The position numbers were made by a program, and so were the translations under genes. From Sphaerisporangium aureirubrum (GTDB taxonomy: Bacteria; Actinomycetota; Actinomycetes; Streptosporangiales; Streptosporangiaceae): a DNA stretch of 64,000 nt. Where the stretch lies: assembly GCF_042658925.1 (NCBI RefSeq), contig NZ_JBHSRF010000001.1:257375-321374 (forward strand). The letters run 5' to 3'. The notes below the pieces were generated by a model. It saw only the letters and a list, made by a program, of their open reading frames with translations. It did not search any database and was not told where the DNA came from. Position 1 is the first letter of the stretch. Every line of letters starts with the position of its first letter. Shown here piece by piece: positions 50,207-58,205 of the stretch.

Positions 50207-50749
50207 ATGTCACCGTCCGCGCCGGACCAGCTGGACACGCCCACCCCCGCGGACGGGGACACCTCCCGCCGCAGGGAGTTCACCTGGAACGACCCCATGG
50301 TCACCGCCCTCGGCGGCATAAACCTCGACGGCATGGCGGCCCTCCAGGCGATCATGGACGGCACGCTGCCCGCGCCCCCCATCGCCCACGCCCTCGGCTT
50401 CGAGCTCGTCACCGCCGAGCCCGGCCACGCGACCTTCGCCTTCGAACCCGCCGAATACCACTACAACCCCATCGGCTCCGTCCACGGCGGCGTCTTCGCC
50501 ACCCTCCTGGACTCCGCCGCCGGCTGCGCCGTCCACTCCATGCTCCCCGCCGGCGTCCGCTACACCACCCTCGACCTCAACGTGAAGTACCTGCGCGCCA
50601 TCACCGTCGGCACCGGCCGCGTCACCGCCGTCGGCACCGTCACCCACCTCGGCGGCCGCACAGCCCTGGCCGAGGCCAGACTCCTCGACCCCGCCGACCG
50701 CCTACTGGCCACCGCCACGAGCAGCTGCCTCATCATCCGCCCCGCCTGA
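50207..50749 (+). CDS. PaaI family hot-dog thioesterase
   Basis: A 180-residue hot-dog-fold protein of the PaaI/4-hydroxybenzoyl-CoA thioesterase group. The core is NPIGSVHGGVFATLLDSAAG (with the catalytic acid helix), and TTLDLNVKYLRAITVGTGRV follows. Such enzymes hydrolyse acyl-CoA; the substrate is not predictable. The ATG at 50207 has GGGAG before it, and an earlier in-frame ATG at 50156 is less likely. Its last 48 bp overlap the convergent SDR gene. Confidence 0.85.
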   Translation: MSPSAPDQLDTPTPADGDTSRRREFTWNDPMVTALGGINLDGMAALQAIMDGTLPAPPIAHALGFELVTAEPGHATFAFEPAEYHYNPIGSVHGGVFATLLDSAAGCAVHSMLPAGVRYTTLDLNVKYLRAITVGTGRVTAVGTVTHLGGRTALAEARLLDPADRLLATATSSCLIIRPA

Positions 50750-51607
50750 GCCCCCGCTCAGGCCGGTCAGCTCGGCGCTCACCCGCCACAGCCGCGCCGC
50801 GGCCTCCTCGTCGTAGCTGCTCCTGGCCGACCTCCTGGGCTTGCCGGCCGCGAAGAAACGGCCCGTCACCCCTTCGAGCTCGGGCGCGTAGGCCAGATGG
50901 ATCGACGTGACGGCACCCCTGGCCGGCGACTTCATGAAAGGCCGCCACACCGGGACGAGCCACCGCTGCACGCCGCCGGGGTCCTCGCCGCCGAACGCGG
51001 TGCTCACCACGCCGGGATGCAGCGCGTTGGCGGTGACAGAGGTGGTCCGCAACCGCCGGGCCAGCTCGTAGGTGAACAGGACATTGGCGAGCTTGGACTG
51101 ACTGTAGGCCCGGCCGCCGTCGAAGGACCGTTCCCCCTGAAGGTCGTCGAAGTCGATGCGCCCCATGAGATGCGCGTTGGACGAGACCGTGACCACCCGG
51201 GCCGGGGCGCTCTGCCTCAGCCGGTTCAGGAGCAGGTTGGTGAGCAGGAACGGCGCCAGGTGATTGAGGGCGAAGGTGCGCTCCAGCCCGTCCACCGTGA
51301 CGTGGCGGGTGGCCCACTGCCCTCCCGCGTTGTTGACCAGCACGTCGATCCGCGAAAGCCGCTCCAGCGCCTCGCCGGCCAGCCGCCGCACTTCCGCCAT
51401 GGATGACAGATCCGCGGCGAACGCCTCCACCTCCCCGCCACCCGCCACCCGGATCTCGCGGGCCACACCCTCGGTGCGATCGCGGTACCGGCCGACGATC
51501 GCGACCCGGGCGCCCATCCGGGCCAGCCCCAGGGCGGTCGCCCTGCCGATGCCCCCGGTGCCGCCGGTGACCAGCACCGTCCGGCCGGTCATCGACGTCC
51601 CGTTCAT
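50702..51607 (-). CDS. Short-chain dehydrogenase (retinol-dehydrogenase-like)
   Basis: A 301-residue SDR with TGGTGGIG for NAD(P) binding, the VNNAGGQW motif, the active-site Ser region RVVTVSSNAH and the catalytic Tyr/Lys in YSQSKLANVLF. The C-terminal part resembles the WW-oxidoreductase/retinol-dehydrogenase branch (TANALHPGVVSTAFG). The function is unknown. Its gene end overlaps the thioesterase by 48 bp on the other strand. Confidence 0.9.
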   Translation of the reverse strand: MNGTSMTGRTVLVTGGTGGIGRATALGLARMGARVAIVGRYRDRTEGVAREIRVAGGGEVEAFAADLSSMAEVRRLAGEALERLSRIDVLVNNAGGQWATRHVTVDGLERTFALNHLAPFLLTNLLLNRLRQSAPARVVTVSSNAHLMGRIDFDDLQGERSFDGGRAYSQSKLANVLFTYELARRLRTTSVTANALHPGVVSTAFGGEDPGGVQRWLVPVWRPFMKSPARGAVTSIHLAYAPELEGVTGRFFAAGKPRRSARSSYDEEAAARLWRVSAELTGLSGGSGGADDEAAARGGGQ

Positions 51608-51651
51608 ACCGTCTTCCTCAGAGATGGCGGCCGGATCGCCACGATGATTCG

Positions 51652-52422
51652 TCAGAGCCGGTCACCGGAGGTGACGACCGGTTCCACGTTCGGCGGGGTC
51701 AGGTCCCGGGGGACGGCCGGGCCTGCGGGGTCGTCGCCGCCGGAGTCGAGCCGGAACGGCGGGTACTGGTCGGTCATCAGGGCCACGTAGCCGGCGACCC
51801 GCAGGCCCCAGCGGTTCAGCCCCATGATGAGGTCGAACAGCGGCCGGGGGTACTCACCGGTGAACAGGACCGTGATCCCTGCGATGAGGACGAGCAGTCC
51901 GGCCAGGCCACCGCTGCCCAGGACCAGCGCGTCGGTGTCGGTCTGCCAGCTGAGCCAGGGACCGCCACCGAACAGGATCCCGACGATCACGAGATGCGGG
52001 ACGGCCAGCAGCCACTTCACCAGGGCCAGACCCCGGTGCAGGCGCGGCGGGTAGTCGATGTCCAGGCGCGCGGGGTAGCCGGGAACGTCCGCCAGCGTGA
52101 ACGGCGGGTAACGGTCGGTGCCCAGACCTTCGTAGCCGTAGTAGCTCACCCGCCAGCTCCACCGCATCACGCCGAGGTTGAAGTCGAAGATCGCCCGCGG
52201 GTACCGGCCCGTGATCACGATCGCGACGAGCGCGACGAAACTGAGCACGACGAACGCGATCCACAACGGGATCAGTACCAGCACGTGCGGCACGAGCAGC
52301 AGCCATTTCACCAGCCACAGCCAGCGGGATAAGGGGCCCTCCAGCCGGGCGTTCACCCGGATCGGGGAGGGCTCCCCGTCAAGGGTGGGTGCTCGTGCGG
52401 ACATCGGGGTCGTGGAACTCAT
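51652..52422 (-). CDS. DUF4389 membrane protein with internal duplication
   Basis: A 256-residue membrane protein made of two related halves. Half one has SRWLWLVKWLLLVPHVLVLI, ITGRYPRAIFDFNLGVMRW and TDRYPPFTL. Half two has HRGLALVKWLLAVPHLVIVG, FTGEYPRPLFDLIMGLNRWG and TDQYPPFRL. Each half matches the DUF4389 repeat of one or two helices plus an extracytoplasmic loop. Function unknown. The gene follows the SDR on the same strand, 45 bp away. Confidence 0.85.
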   Translation of the reverse strand: MSSTTPMSARAPTLDGEPSPIRVNARLEGPLSRWLWLVKWLLLVPHVLVLIPLWIAFVVLSFVALVAIVITGRYPRAIFDFNLGVMRWSWRVSYYGYEGLGTDRYPPFTLADVPGYPARLDIDYPPRLHRGLALVKWLLAVPHLVIVGILFGGGPWLSWQTDTDALVLGSGGLAGLLVLIAGITVLFTGEYPRPLFDLIMGLNRWGLRVAGYVALMTDQYPPFRLDSGGDDPAGPAVPRDLTPPNVEPVVTSGDRL

Positions 52423-52467
52423 GGTCGTCTCCTCTTGTCGGTGCCGATGGGCCCGGGGTCGTGGGCC

Positions 52468-53505
52468 TCACACGCTGATGACGACCTTGCCCCGCGCGTG
52501 CCCGTCCCGCAGGTACTGGACGGCCGTGGGGGTCTCGCTCAGGGGGTAGGTCCGGTCGACGACCGGCACCACCGCGCCGGACTCGATGAGCCGGCTGAGG
52601 ATCATCAGGTCTCGCGCGTTCTCCGAGCAGACGAACGTCGTCAGCCTCTGGCGGACGAACCTGGACAGCAGGGCCACCCGGAGCAGGCGGTCCGTGCCGC
52701 CGAGCCAACGTCCCCGCGTCTCGCCCCCTACGATGACGAGCGTGCCCCGCGGGGCCAGGGCCCGCCGGAGGTGGCGCAGCGAACGGTTGCCGCCGATGTC
52801 GAGGATGACGTCGTACCGCACACCCGAGTCGGTGATGTCTTCACTCGTGTAGTCGATGACGGTGTCCGCGCCGAGGGACCGGACCATCTCCGTCTTCGCC
52901 GTACCGCACACCCCGGTGATCTCCGCCTTGAACGCCTTGGCGATCTGCACGGCGAACATCCCGACGCCTCCTGACGCGCCGATGATCAGCACCTTCTGCC
53001 CGGCCTTCACGTGCCCGTGGTCGCGGACGGCCTGCAGCGCGGTGAGGGCCGACACCGAGACGACGGCCGCCTGCGCGAAGGTGAGGAACGCCGGCCTGGG
53101 CGCGAGCTTGTCCGGCGTGGCACGGGCGTACTCGGCGAACGAGCCCTCGGCGATGCCGAACACCTCGTCGCCCGGCCGCATCGTGGTCACGCTCTTGCCG
53201 ACCTGCTCGACGTGCCCGGCCACCTCCCGGCCCCGTACGTGGGTCTTCGGCGCGCGGAAGCCGTAGCCGGCGAGGCGTATCGGATAGGGCAGGCCGGTCA
53301 TGATGTGCCATACGCCCTGGTCCACGCCGGCGGCGCGCACGCGGATCAGCACCTCACCGTCCCCGATGACGGGCCGCTCGATCTCCGCGAGGCGCAGGAC
53401 GTCCATGGCTTCGCCGTACTCGTCCTGGACGATGGCTTCCATCCTCATCGCCCTGGCCTTCACGGGGCGGCCGTTCACCTGCCGGGTGTGGGAATCGATA
53501 CCCAT
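52468..53505 (-). CDS. Zinc-independent MDR family NAD(P)-dependent alcohol dehydrogenase/quinone reductase
   Basis: A 345-residue medium-chain dehydrogenase. The N-terminal GroES-like part contains VLIRVRAAGVDQGVWHIMTG and HVRGREVAGHVEQVGKSVTT, and the Rossmann motif is VLIIGASGGVGMFAVQIAKA. Zinc-ligand Cys patterns of the classical alcohol dehydrogenases are absent, which points to the quinone-oxidoreductase-like branch. It is divergent from a TetR repressor across a perfect 12-bp inverted repeat, and is the likely regulated target. The start may be M1 or the internal MRMEAIV. Confidence 0.88.
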   Translation of the reverse strand: MGIDSHTRQVNGRPVKARAMRMEAIVQDEYGEAMDVLRLAEIERPVIGDGEVLIRVRAAGVDQGVWHIMTGLPYPIRLAGYGFRAPKTHVRGREVAGHVEQVGKSVTTMRPGDEVFGIAEGSFAEYARATPDKLAPRPAFLTFAQAAVVSVSALTALQAVRDHGHVKAGQKVLIIGASGGVGMFAVQIAKAFKAEITGVCGTAKTEMVRSLGADTVIDYTSEDITDSGVRYDVILDIGGNRSLRHLRRALAPRGTLVIVGGETRGRWLGGTDRLLRVALLSRFVRQRLTTFVCSENARDLMILSRLIESGAVVPVVDRTYPLSETPTAVQYLRDGHARGKVVISV

Positions 53506-53518
53506 CTCGGGGGCTCCC

Positions 53519-53560
53519 TACATTGTAAGCTTATGTTGTAAGTAATACGCTTACAATGTA
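53519..53560. promoter_or_regulatory. TetR operator: perfect 12-bp inverted repeat
   Basis: TACATTGTAAGC (53519-53530) and GCTTACAATGTA (53549-53560) are exact inverse complements, 18 bp apart, in the gap between the MDR gene and the TetR gene. Half-sites TTGTAAG occur again between them (TGTTGTAAGTAATA). Almost certainly the operator of this TetR. Confidence 0.8.
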
Positions 53561-53581
53561 AGTACGTCAAGGAGGCCGCGT

Positions 53582-54247
53582 ATGCCCCACCCGAGCGCCG
53601 AGGCCCGGCCCCCGCTGAACCGGGACCAGGTGCTGGTGGCCGCCATCGCGCTGGCCGACAAGGACGGCATCGGCTCGCTCACCATGCGCAAGCTCGGTGA
53701 GGAGCTCGGTGTGGAGGCGATGTCGCTGTACAACCACGTGGCCAACAAGATCGACCTCCTCGACGGCATGATCGACCGTGTTTTCGGCGAGATCGACCTG
53801 CCCGGCGACGAACCCGACTGGCAGACGGCCATGCGCCGCCGCGCCGTCTCCGCCCGCGAGACCATGTCGCACCACCCCTGGGCCATCGGCCTGATGGAGT
53901 CACGCAGCACCCCCGGCCCCGTGACGCTACGCCACCACGACGCCGTCATCGGAACCCTACGAAAGGCAGGCTTCTCCATCGCGATGGCCACCCACGCGTT
54001 CTCCGTCCTGGACAGCTACATCTACGGCTTCGCCATGCAGGAAGCCAGCCTGTCCTTCCGCTCCGCGGAAGACTCAGCGATAGCCACCCAAATGATCATG
54101 GCCCGCTTCCCCGCCGACCAATACCCCCACCTAACCGAAATGGCCGTAGAACACATCCTCAAACCCGGCTACGACCACAGCAACGAGTTCCTCTTCGGCC
54201 TAAACCTAATCCTCACCGGCCTAGAAAAAACCCGCCACACCCTCTAA
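53582..54247 (+). CDS. TetR family regulator with TetR_C domain
   Basis: A 221-residue repressor. The helix-turn-helix is at about residues 14-60 (RDQVLVAAIALADKDGIGSL, MRKLGEELGVEAMSLYNHVA) and the TetR_C-like ligand domain follows. The last third has codon use visibly shifted (CTA, AGA, TAA-rich: CCTAACCGAAATGGCC), similar to its 3' neighbourhood. It probably represses the divergent MDR gene by binding the inverted repeat at 53519-53560. Confidence 0.9.
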   Translation: MPHPSAEARPPLNRDQVLVAAIALADKDGIGSLTMRKLGEELGVEAMSLYNHVANKIDLLDGMIDRVFGEIDLPGDEPDWQTAMRRRAVSARETMSHHPWAIGLMESRSTPGPVTLRHHDAVIGTLRKAGFSIAMATHAFSVLDSYIYGFAMQEASLSFRSAEDSAIATQMIMARFPADQYPHLTEMAVEHILKPGYDHSNEFLFGLNLILTGLEKTRHTL

Positions 54248-54249
54248 CC

Positions 54250-55538
54250 CCACCCCACCCCAAGCCCCCACCCCACCCCGCGCCGCCCCTCCCGCGCCTC
54301 CACCCTGTTCCCCCACACCGCGCCCCGCGCGCCTCCATCCCCGCGTTGACCCCCAACGTCCGCGCCGCCCCCGCCACCCCTCGCGCCTACTCCCGCCATC
54401 AAGACCTCACCTATCTGGCGCCGAAGCGGCGAGACGCGGGTCGGCGAATCCGGCGCCGCCGTACGGCGGACAACTCGGCGTGTGTGCCGCGCCGATGAAA
54501 TGGTCCTCGCGAAGGCCGCGCTCCGCGCGAAAGGCGCGAGGGCTGTGCTGGTGCGGGGGACACCCCCGCGCCCCCGGCCCTGCCGGGCTCATGGTGCTCC
54601 ACCGCCACGCGTTCCGCCGGGCCGGTGTCCCGCCGTATGACGGCGCCGTGTTCGCCGTACAACTTCCCGCCGACCCGGCGCCGGTAAGACAAACTCGACG
54701 GCGCTCCAGCGCCGCCGCCTCACGGCGCTCCGCCGGCCCACCCCCACGGCCTCGAGCGGCCCTCTCCCGCCATCAAGACCTCACCTCTGTGGCGCCGAAG
54801 CGGCGAGACGCGGGTCGGCGAATCCGGCGCGCCGGGTGACGTCCCGCCAGGTGGTGTGATTTCCATGGCCGTGATCATGAACGCACCGCCCTCGGTGCCA
54901 GGAGGCGGACCATCGGTACCCTTCACGAAGATCCCCAGGAGTTACACCACTTCAGGGGACGTCACCGGGCGCCGCCGTACGGCGGACAACTCGGCGTGTG
55001 TGCCGCGCCGATGAAATGGTCCTCGCGAAGGCCGCGCTCCGCGCGAAAGGCGCGAGGGCTGTGCTNNNNNNNNNNNNNNNNNNNNNNNNNNNNNNNNNNN
55101 NNNNNNNNNNNNNNNNNNNNNNNNNNNNNNNNNNNNNNNNNNNNNNNNNNNNNNNNNNNNNNNNCCGCCGTATGACGGCGCCGTGTTCGCCGTACAACTT
55201 CCCGCCGACCCGGCGCCGGTAAGACAAACTCGACGGCGCTCCAGCGCCGCCGCCTCACGGCTCCGCCGGCCCACCCCTCCACGGCCCCGCCCGCCACCAA
55301 GCCCCCCACCTCTCTGGCGCCGAAGCGGTGAGACGTGGGTCGGCGAATCCGGCCGCCGTACGGCGCTCCGCCGGTCGACCCCCCACGGCCCCCTCCCGCC
55401 ACCAAGCCCCCACCTCTCTGGCGCCGAAGAGGTAAGACGTGGGTCGGCGAATTCGGCGCCACCGTACGGCGCCCCACCGGTCCATCCCCCACGGCCCCGC
55501 GCGATCCCCTCCCGCGCAGGGCCGTCCGGCGGACCCGG
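54250..55538. repeat. Non-coding tract with direct repeats and an assembly gap
   Basis: About 1.3 kb without a credible gene. Two exact direct repeats occur: 97 bp at 54453-54549 equals 54969-55065, and 97 bp at 54630-54726 equals 55165-55261. Four copies of a roughly 40-bp unit (GGCGCCGAAGCGGCGAGACG, then GGGTCGGCGAATCCGGC) lie near 54412, 54791, 55317 and 55422; the last two are spaced exactly 105 bp. The gap of 99 Ns sits between the repeats. The tract looks like a local intergenic repeat family with duplications, and the order across the gap is uncertain. Confidence 0.7.
55066..55164. other. Assembly gap (99 N)
   Basis: All bases are N. The gap lies between two halves of a repeated unit; in the first copy the corresponding interval is 80 bp (54550-54629). 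Contig ends in the repeat mean the join may be right or wrong. Confidence 0.95.
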
Positions 55539-56309
55539 TCAGATCCCGCGCCGCATCGCCCGCGTCCCGATCACCAGCCCCACCACCGCCACGGCCGCCG
55601 CACACAAGGCGCCGTACACCACAGACATGTCCGCCATCCGTCCAGCGAAGAGGGCCCGCTCGGCATCCGCGACATATCGCACAGGATTGGCCGCAGCGGC
55701 CACCCGCAACCACCCCGGCCCAGACTCGACCGGCAACAACAACCCCGACAACAAAACGATGGGAAACATCACCATCTGTGTAACCCCCCAGAACAAATCA
55801 CCCCCCGGATACGACGCGATAGCGAGCGCGTACGACAACGCCCCCAGCCCAACCCCGAACACCACCAGCACCCCAAGCCCCACCACCACCCCCTCCACCG
55901 AAGGCCGGAACCCCAACGGCACCGCGAGCACGATGATCAGCCCCGCCTGAACCAGCAGGATCACGAACTCCTTCAACGTCCGCCCCACCAGCATCGCCAC
56001 CCGATTCAGCGGCGTGACCAGCATCCGCTCCAGCGACCCCCCGAGCAGCTCCATCAGCAGCGAATACCCACTCATGAGCGGCCCGGTAAGGCACATCATC
56101 ACCAGAATCCCCGGCACGAACCACTGCCACGACGCACCCCCCTGCGACCCGGCCAACATCGACCCGAACAGAAACAGGAAAAGCAACGGCTGCCCCATGG
56201 TGAAGACCAGCGCCACCGGCCCCCGCAGCACAGGCATGAACTCCCGGGAGAAAACGGTCCCGGTATCCCGCAGAAACCGCCGCCCCGCTCCCACATCTCT
56301 CCCGTTCAC
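55539..56309 (-). CDS. ABC-2 type transporter permease (DrrB-like)
   Basis: A 256-residue membrane protein with six helices and the ABC-2 permease pattern: FTMGQPLLFLFLFGSMLAGS, GSLERMLVTPLNRVAMLVGR and PIVLLSGLLLPVESGPGWLR. It forms the channel for the ATPase encoded just before it with a 4-bp overlap. Such pairs export antibiotics or other hydrophobic drugs (daunorubicin-type). The cargo is not known. Confidence 0.9.
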   Translation of the reverse strand: MNGRDVGAGRRFLRDTGTVFSREFMPVLRGPVALVFTMGQPLLFLFLFGSMLAGSQGGASWQWFVPGILVMMCLTGPLMSGYSLLMELLGGSLERMLVTPLNRVAMLVGRTLKEFVILLVQAGLIIVLAVPLGFRPSVEGVVVGLGVLVVFGVGLGALSYALAIASYPGGDLFWGVTQMVMFPIVLLSGLLLPVESGPGWLRVAAAANPVRYVADAERALFAGRMADMSVVYGALCAAAVAVVGLVIGTRAMRRGI

Positions 56310-57280
56310 GCCCCGACCCCACCTTCGGTCTCGCTCTCCAGCAACGTCCGCCCGGTAAGCGCGAGAAACACGTCGTCCAACGTGGGCCGAGCGGTCTCCG
56401 CCGCCCGCACCTTCACCCCCGCCGACTCCAGCACCCGCAGATACTCCGGCAGCACCGAACTGGCCCGCGCCACCCGCAGCCGCACGGTCCCCCCGTCCAC
56501 CACGACCTCACTGGGGCTGGCCACCCGCTCCGCGATCTCCGCCGCCCGCGCCGCGTCCCCGTCCTCCACACCGACCGTCACCCGATCCCCGGCCAAGTCC
56601 CCCTTGAGCCCTTCCGCCGTCCCATCGGCGATGATCCGCCCTTGGTCGATGATCACCACCCGCTCGGCCATACTGTCGGCCTCCTCCAGATAATGCGTGG
56701 TGAGAAAAATCGTCGTCCCATGCCGCTCCCGCAGTCGCAGAATGTGCCCCCAGATATCGGCCCTGCTCTGCGGATCCAGCCCCGTGGACGGCTCGTCGAG
56801 AAACAACAGTTCGGGCCGATGCACCAGCCCCAAAGCGATGTCGAGCCGCCGCCGCTGCCCCCCGGACAACGTTCCGGGCGTCCGCATGGCCATCGGCTCC
56901 AACTCCAGCAGCCCCAGCACCTCATCGGCCCGCACCCGCGCCGCCCCCCGGCTCAGCCCATAAGCCCGCCCCTGGCTGACCAGCTCATCCCGTACCCGAA
57001 AGTTCGCCCCCGCCCCGTTCTTCTGCCCCACATACCCGATCCGTGCCCGCACCCCCGCCGGATCCCTCGCCACATCCCGCCCCGCCACCACCGCCGTCCC
57101 TGCCGTAGGCCGCAGCAGCGTCGTCAACATCCGCAAACAGGTCGACTTCCCCGCCCCATTGGGCCCGAGGAACGCCACCAGTTGCCCCTGCTCCACATCC
57201 AGATCAACCCCCCGGACCGCCTCCACCACCGCCCTCCGCTTGACCTTGAACCGTCGCGTCAGTCCCCGGGCATGGATCAT
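56306..57280 (-). CDS. ABC transporter ATP-binding protein (DrrA-like)
   Basis: A 324-residue ATPase. Walker A is LGPNGAGKST, the signature is LSGGQRRRLD, Walker B LLFLDEPSTGLD, and the switch His follows in FLTTHYLEEADS. The C-terminal 100 residues form the DUF4162-like extension of the DrrA class. The ATG at 57280 has GAGGAG before it. It drives the permease encoded next, overlapping by ATGA. Confidence 0.93.
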   Translation of the reverse strand: MIHARGLTRRFKVKRRAVVEAVRGVDLDVEQGQLVAFLGPNGAGKSTCLRMLTTLLRPTAGTAVVAGRDVARDPAGVRARIGYVGQKNGAGANFRVRDELVSQGRAYGLSRGAARVRADEVLGLLELEPMAMRTPGTLSGGQRRRLDIALGLVHRPELLFLDEPSTGLDPQSRADIWGHILRLRERHGTTIFLTTHYLEEADSMAERVVIIDQGRIIADGTAEGLKGDLAGDRVTVGVEDGDAARAAEIAERVASPSEVVVDGGTVRLRVARASSVLPEYLRVLESAGVKVRAAETARPTLDDVFLALTGRTLLESETEGGVGA

Positions 57281-57513
57281 CGCCACTCCTCGCATTCGAT
57301 TGACCCCGACTTCCAGGCACGGCGAAAGAAACCCCTGCTCAGGGGCCCGCCGAGTGATAATTCATCCTGAACCGCCCAGAACCGTTTTGGCAAACGTGAA
57401 ACGGACGTTCACATCCCCCACTGAGCTGCGAAAACGCCTTCCCGGACCCACCCGAAAACCCACCCCGCCAAACTTTTTCCCCGGCACCGACGGCCCGCTG
57501 ACCTGCGCGTTTC

Positions 57514-58146
57514 CTAAATACCTCGCCCGTCCCCACCAGCCGCACCAAGATTTCTCGCCACTACGTCCTCCGGCACGCCACAGCCGTACACGATGGTGTG
57601 AACAACCCCTTGGACGACCTCCCTGTCCACCCTCTCCGGCGGCGCGGTGACCAAGGTGAACAGCGCGCCCCCGTAGAGCGCGATCAGCGCGGGAATCTTC
57701 TCCCGCGGAATGGCCAGCCCCAGCTCGTCGTGATGCCCCGCGGTGAACCGCGTCGCCGTTCCCTGCAACCCCGCGAGAGCCGACGCCAGCACCGGCCGAC
57801 GCACCGCCTCCATCTGAAGCTCGAAGATCGCCAAATAACGGTCACGCGAGGTGGTCGCCGCCCCGAGCAACGATTCCGTCAGCAGATCGACCAATCGCAC
57901 GTCATCGCCTGCCTCGTGCTGCCCGGCAGCTCGATCCATGTCGGCAAAATGCAACTCCACGACCCGCTCCGCCGCGGCCACCAGCAACGCCTCACGACTG
58001 CGGAAATAGTTCGAGGCCGTTCCCGTCGGAAGCCCGCTCAGCCTCTCCACCGCCCGATGGGTCACCCCATGCACTCCCGACGACGCCAGAAGATCGATCG
58101 CGGCATCTGCCAGGGCCCGGCGACGACCCAGATTGTTCGGCGGCAC
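57514..58146 (-). CDS. TetR family transcriptional regulator
   Basis: A 210-residue repressor: helix-turn-helix at about residues 10-55 (RRRALADAAIDLLASSGVHG, then LSGLPTGTASNYFRSREALL) and a helical ligand domain. GTG at 58146. It is divergent from an FAD monooxygenase, and the 59-bp gap between them contains the palindrome TCGTACTAGTACGA, so it most likely controls that enzyme. It is not clearly tied to the ABC pair 234 bp downstream. Confidence 0.9.
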   Translation of the reverse strand: MPPNNLGRRRALADAAIDLLASSGVHGVTHRAVERLSGLPTGTASNYFRSREALLVAAAERVVELHFADMDRAAGQHEAGDDVRLVDLLTESLLGAATTSRDRYLAIFELQMEAVRRPVLASALAGLQGTATRFTAGHHDELGLAIPREKIPALIALYGGALFTLVTAPPERVDREVVQGVVHTIVYGCGVPEDVVARNLGAAGGDGRGI

Positions 58147-58165
58147 ACGCTCATGCTACCAATAG

Positions 58166-58179
58166 TCGTACTAGTACGA
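58166..58179. promoter_or_regulatory. TetR operator palindrome
   Basis: TCGTACTAGTACGA is a perfect 14-bp palindrome in the 59-bp gap between the TetR gene and the FAD monooxygenase gene, the expected place of a repressor site for both. Confidence 0.7.
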
Positions 58180-58205
58180 GCGTAGTGAATGACCCGAGGA
58201 GTCTC

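Noticed and set aside
54411..54692. Reading frames inside the 54.25-55.54 kb repeat tract, some spanning the N gap
   Set aside because: The translations are repeats of the DNA unit without conserved domains, and some run through Ns; no coding signal.
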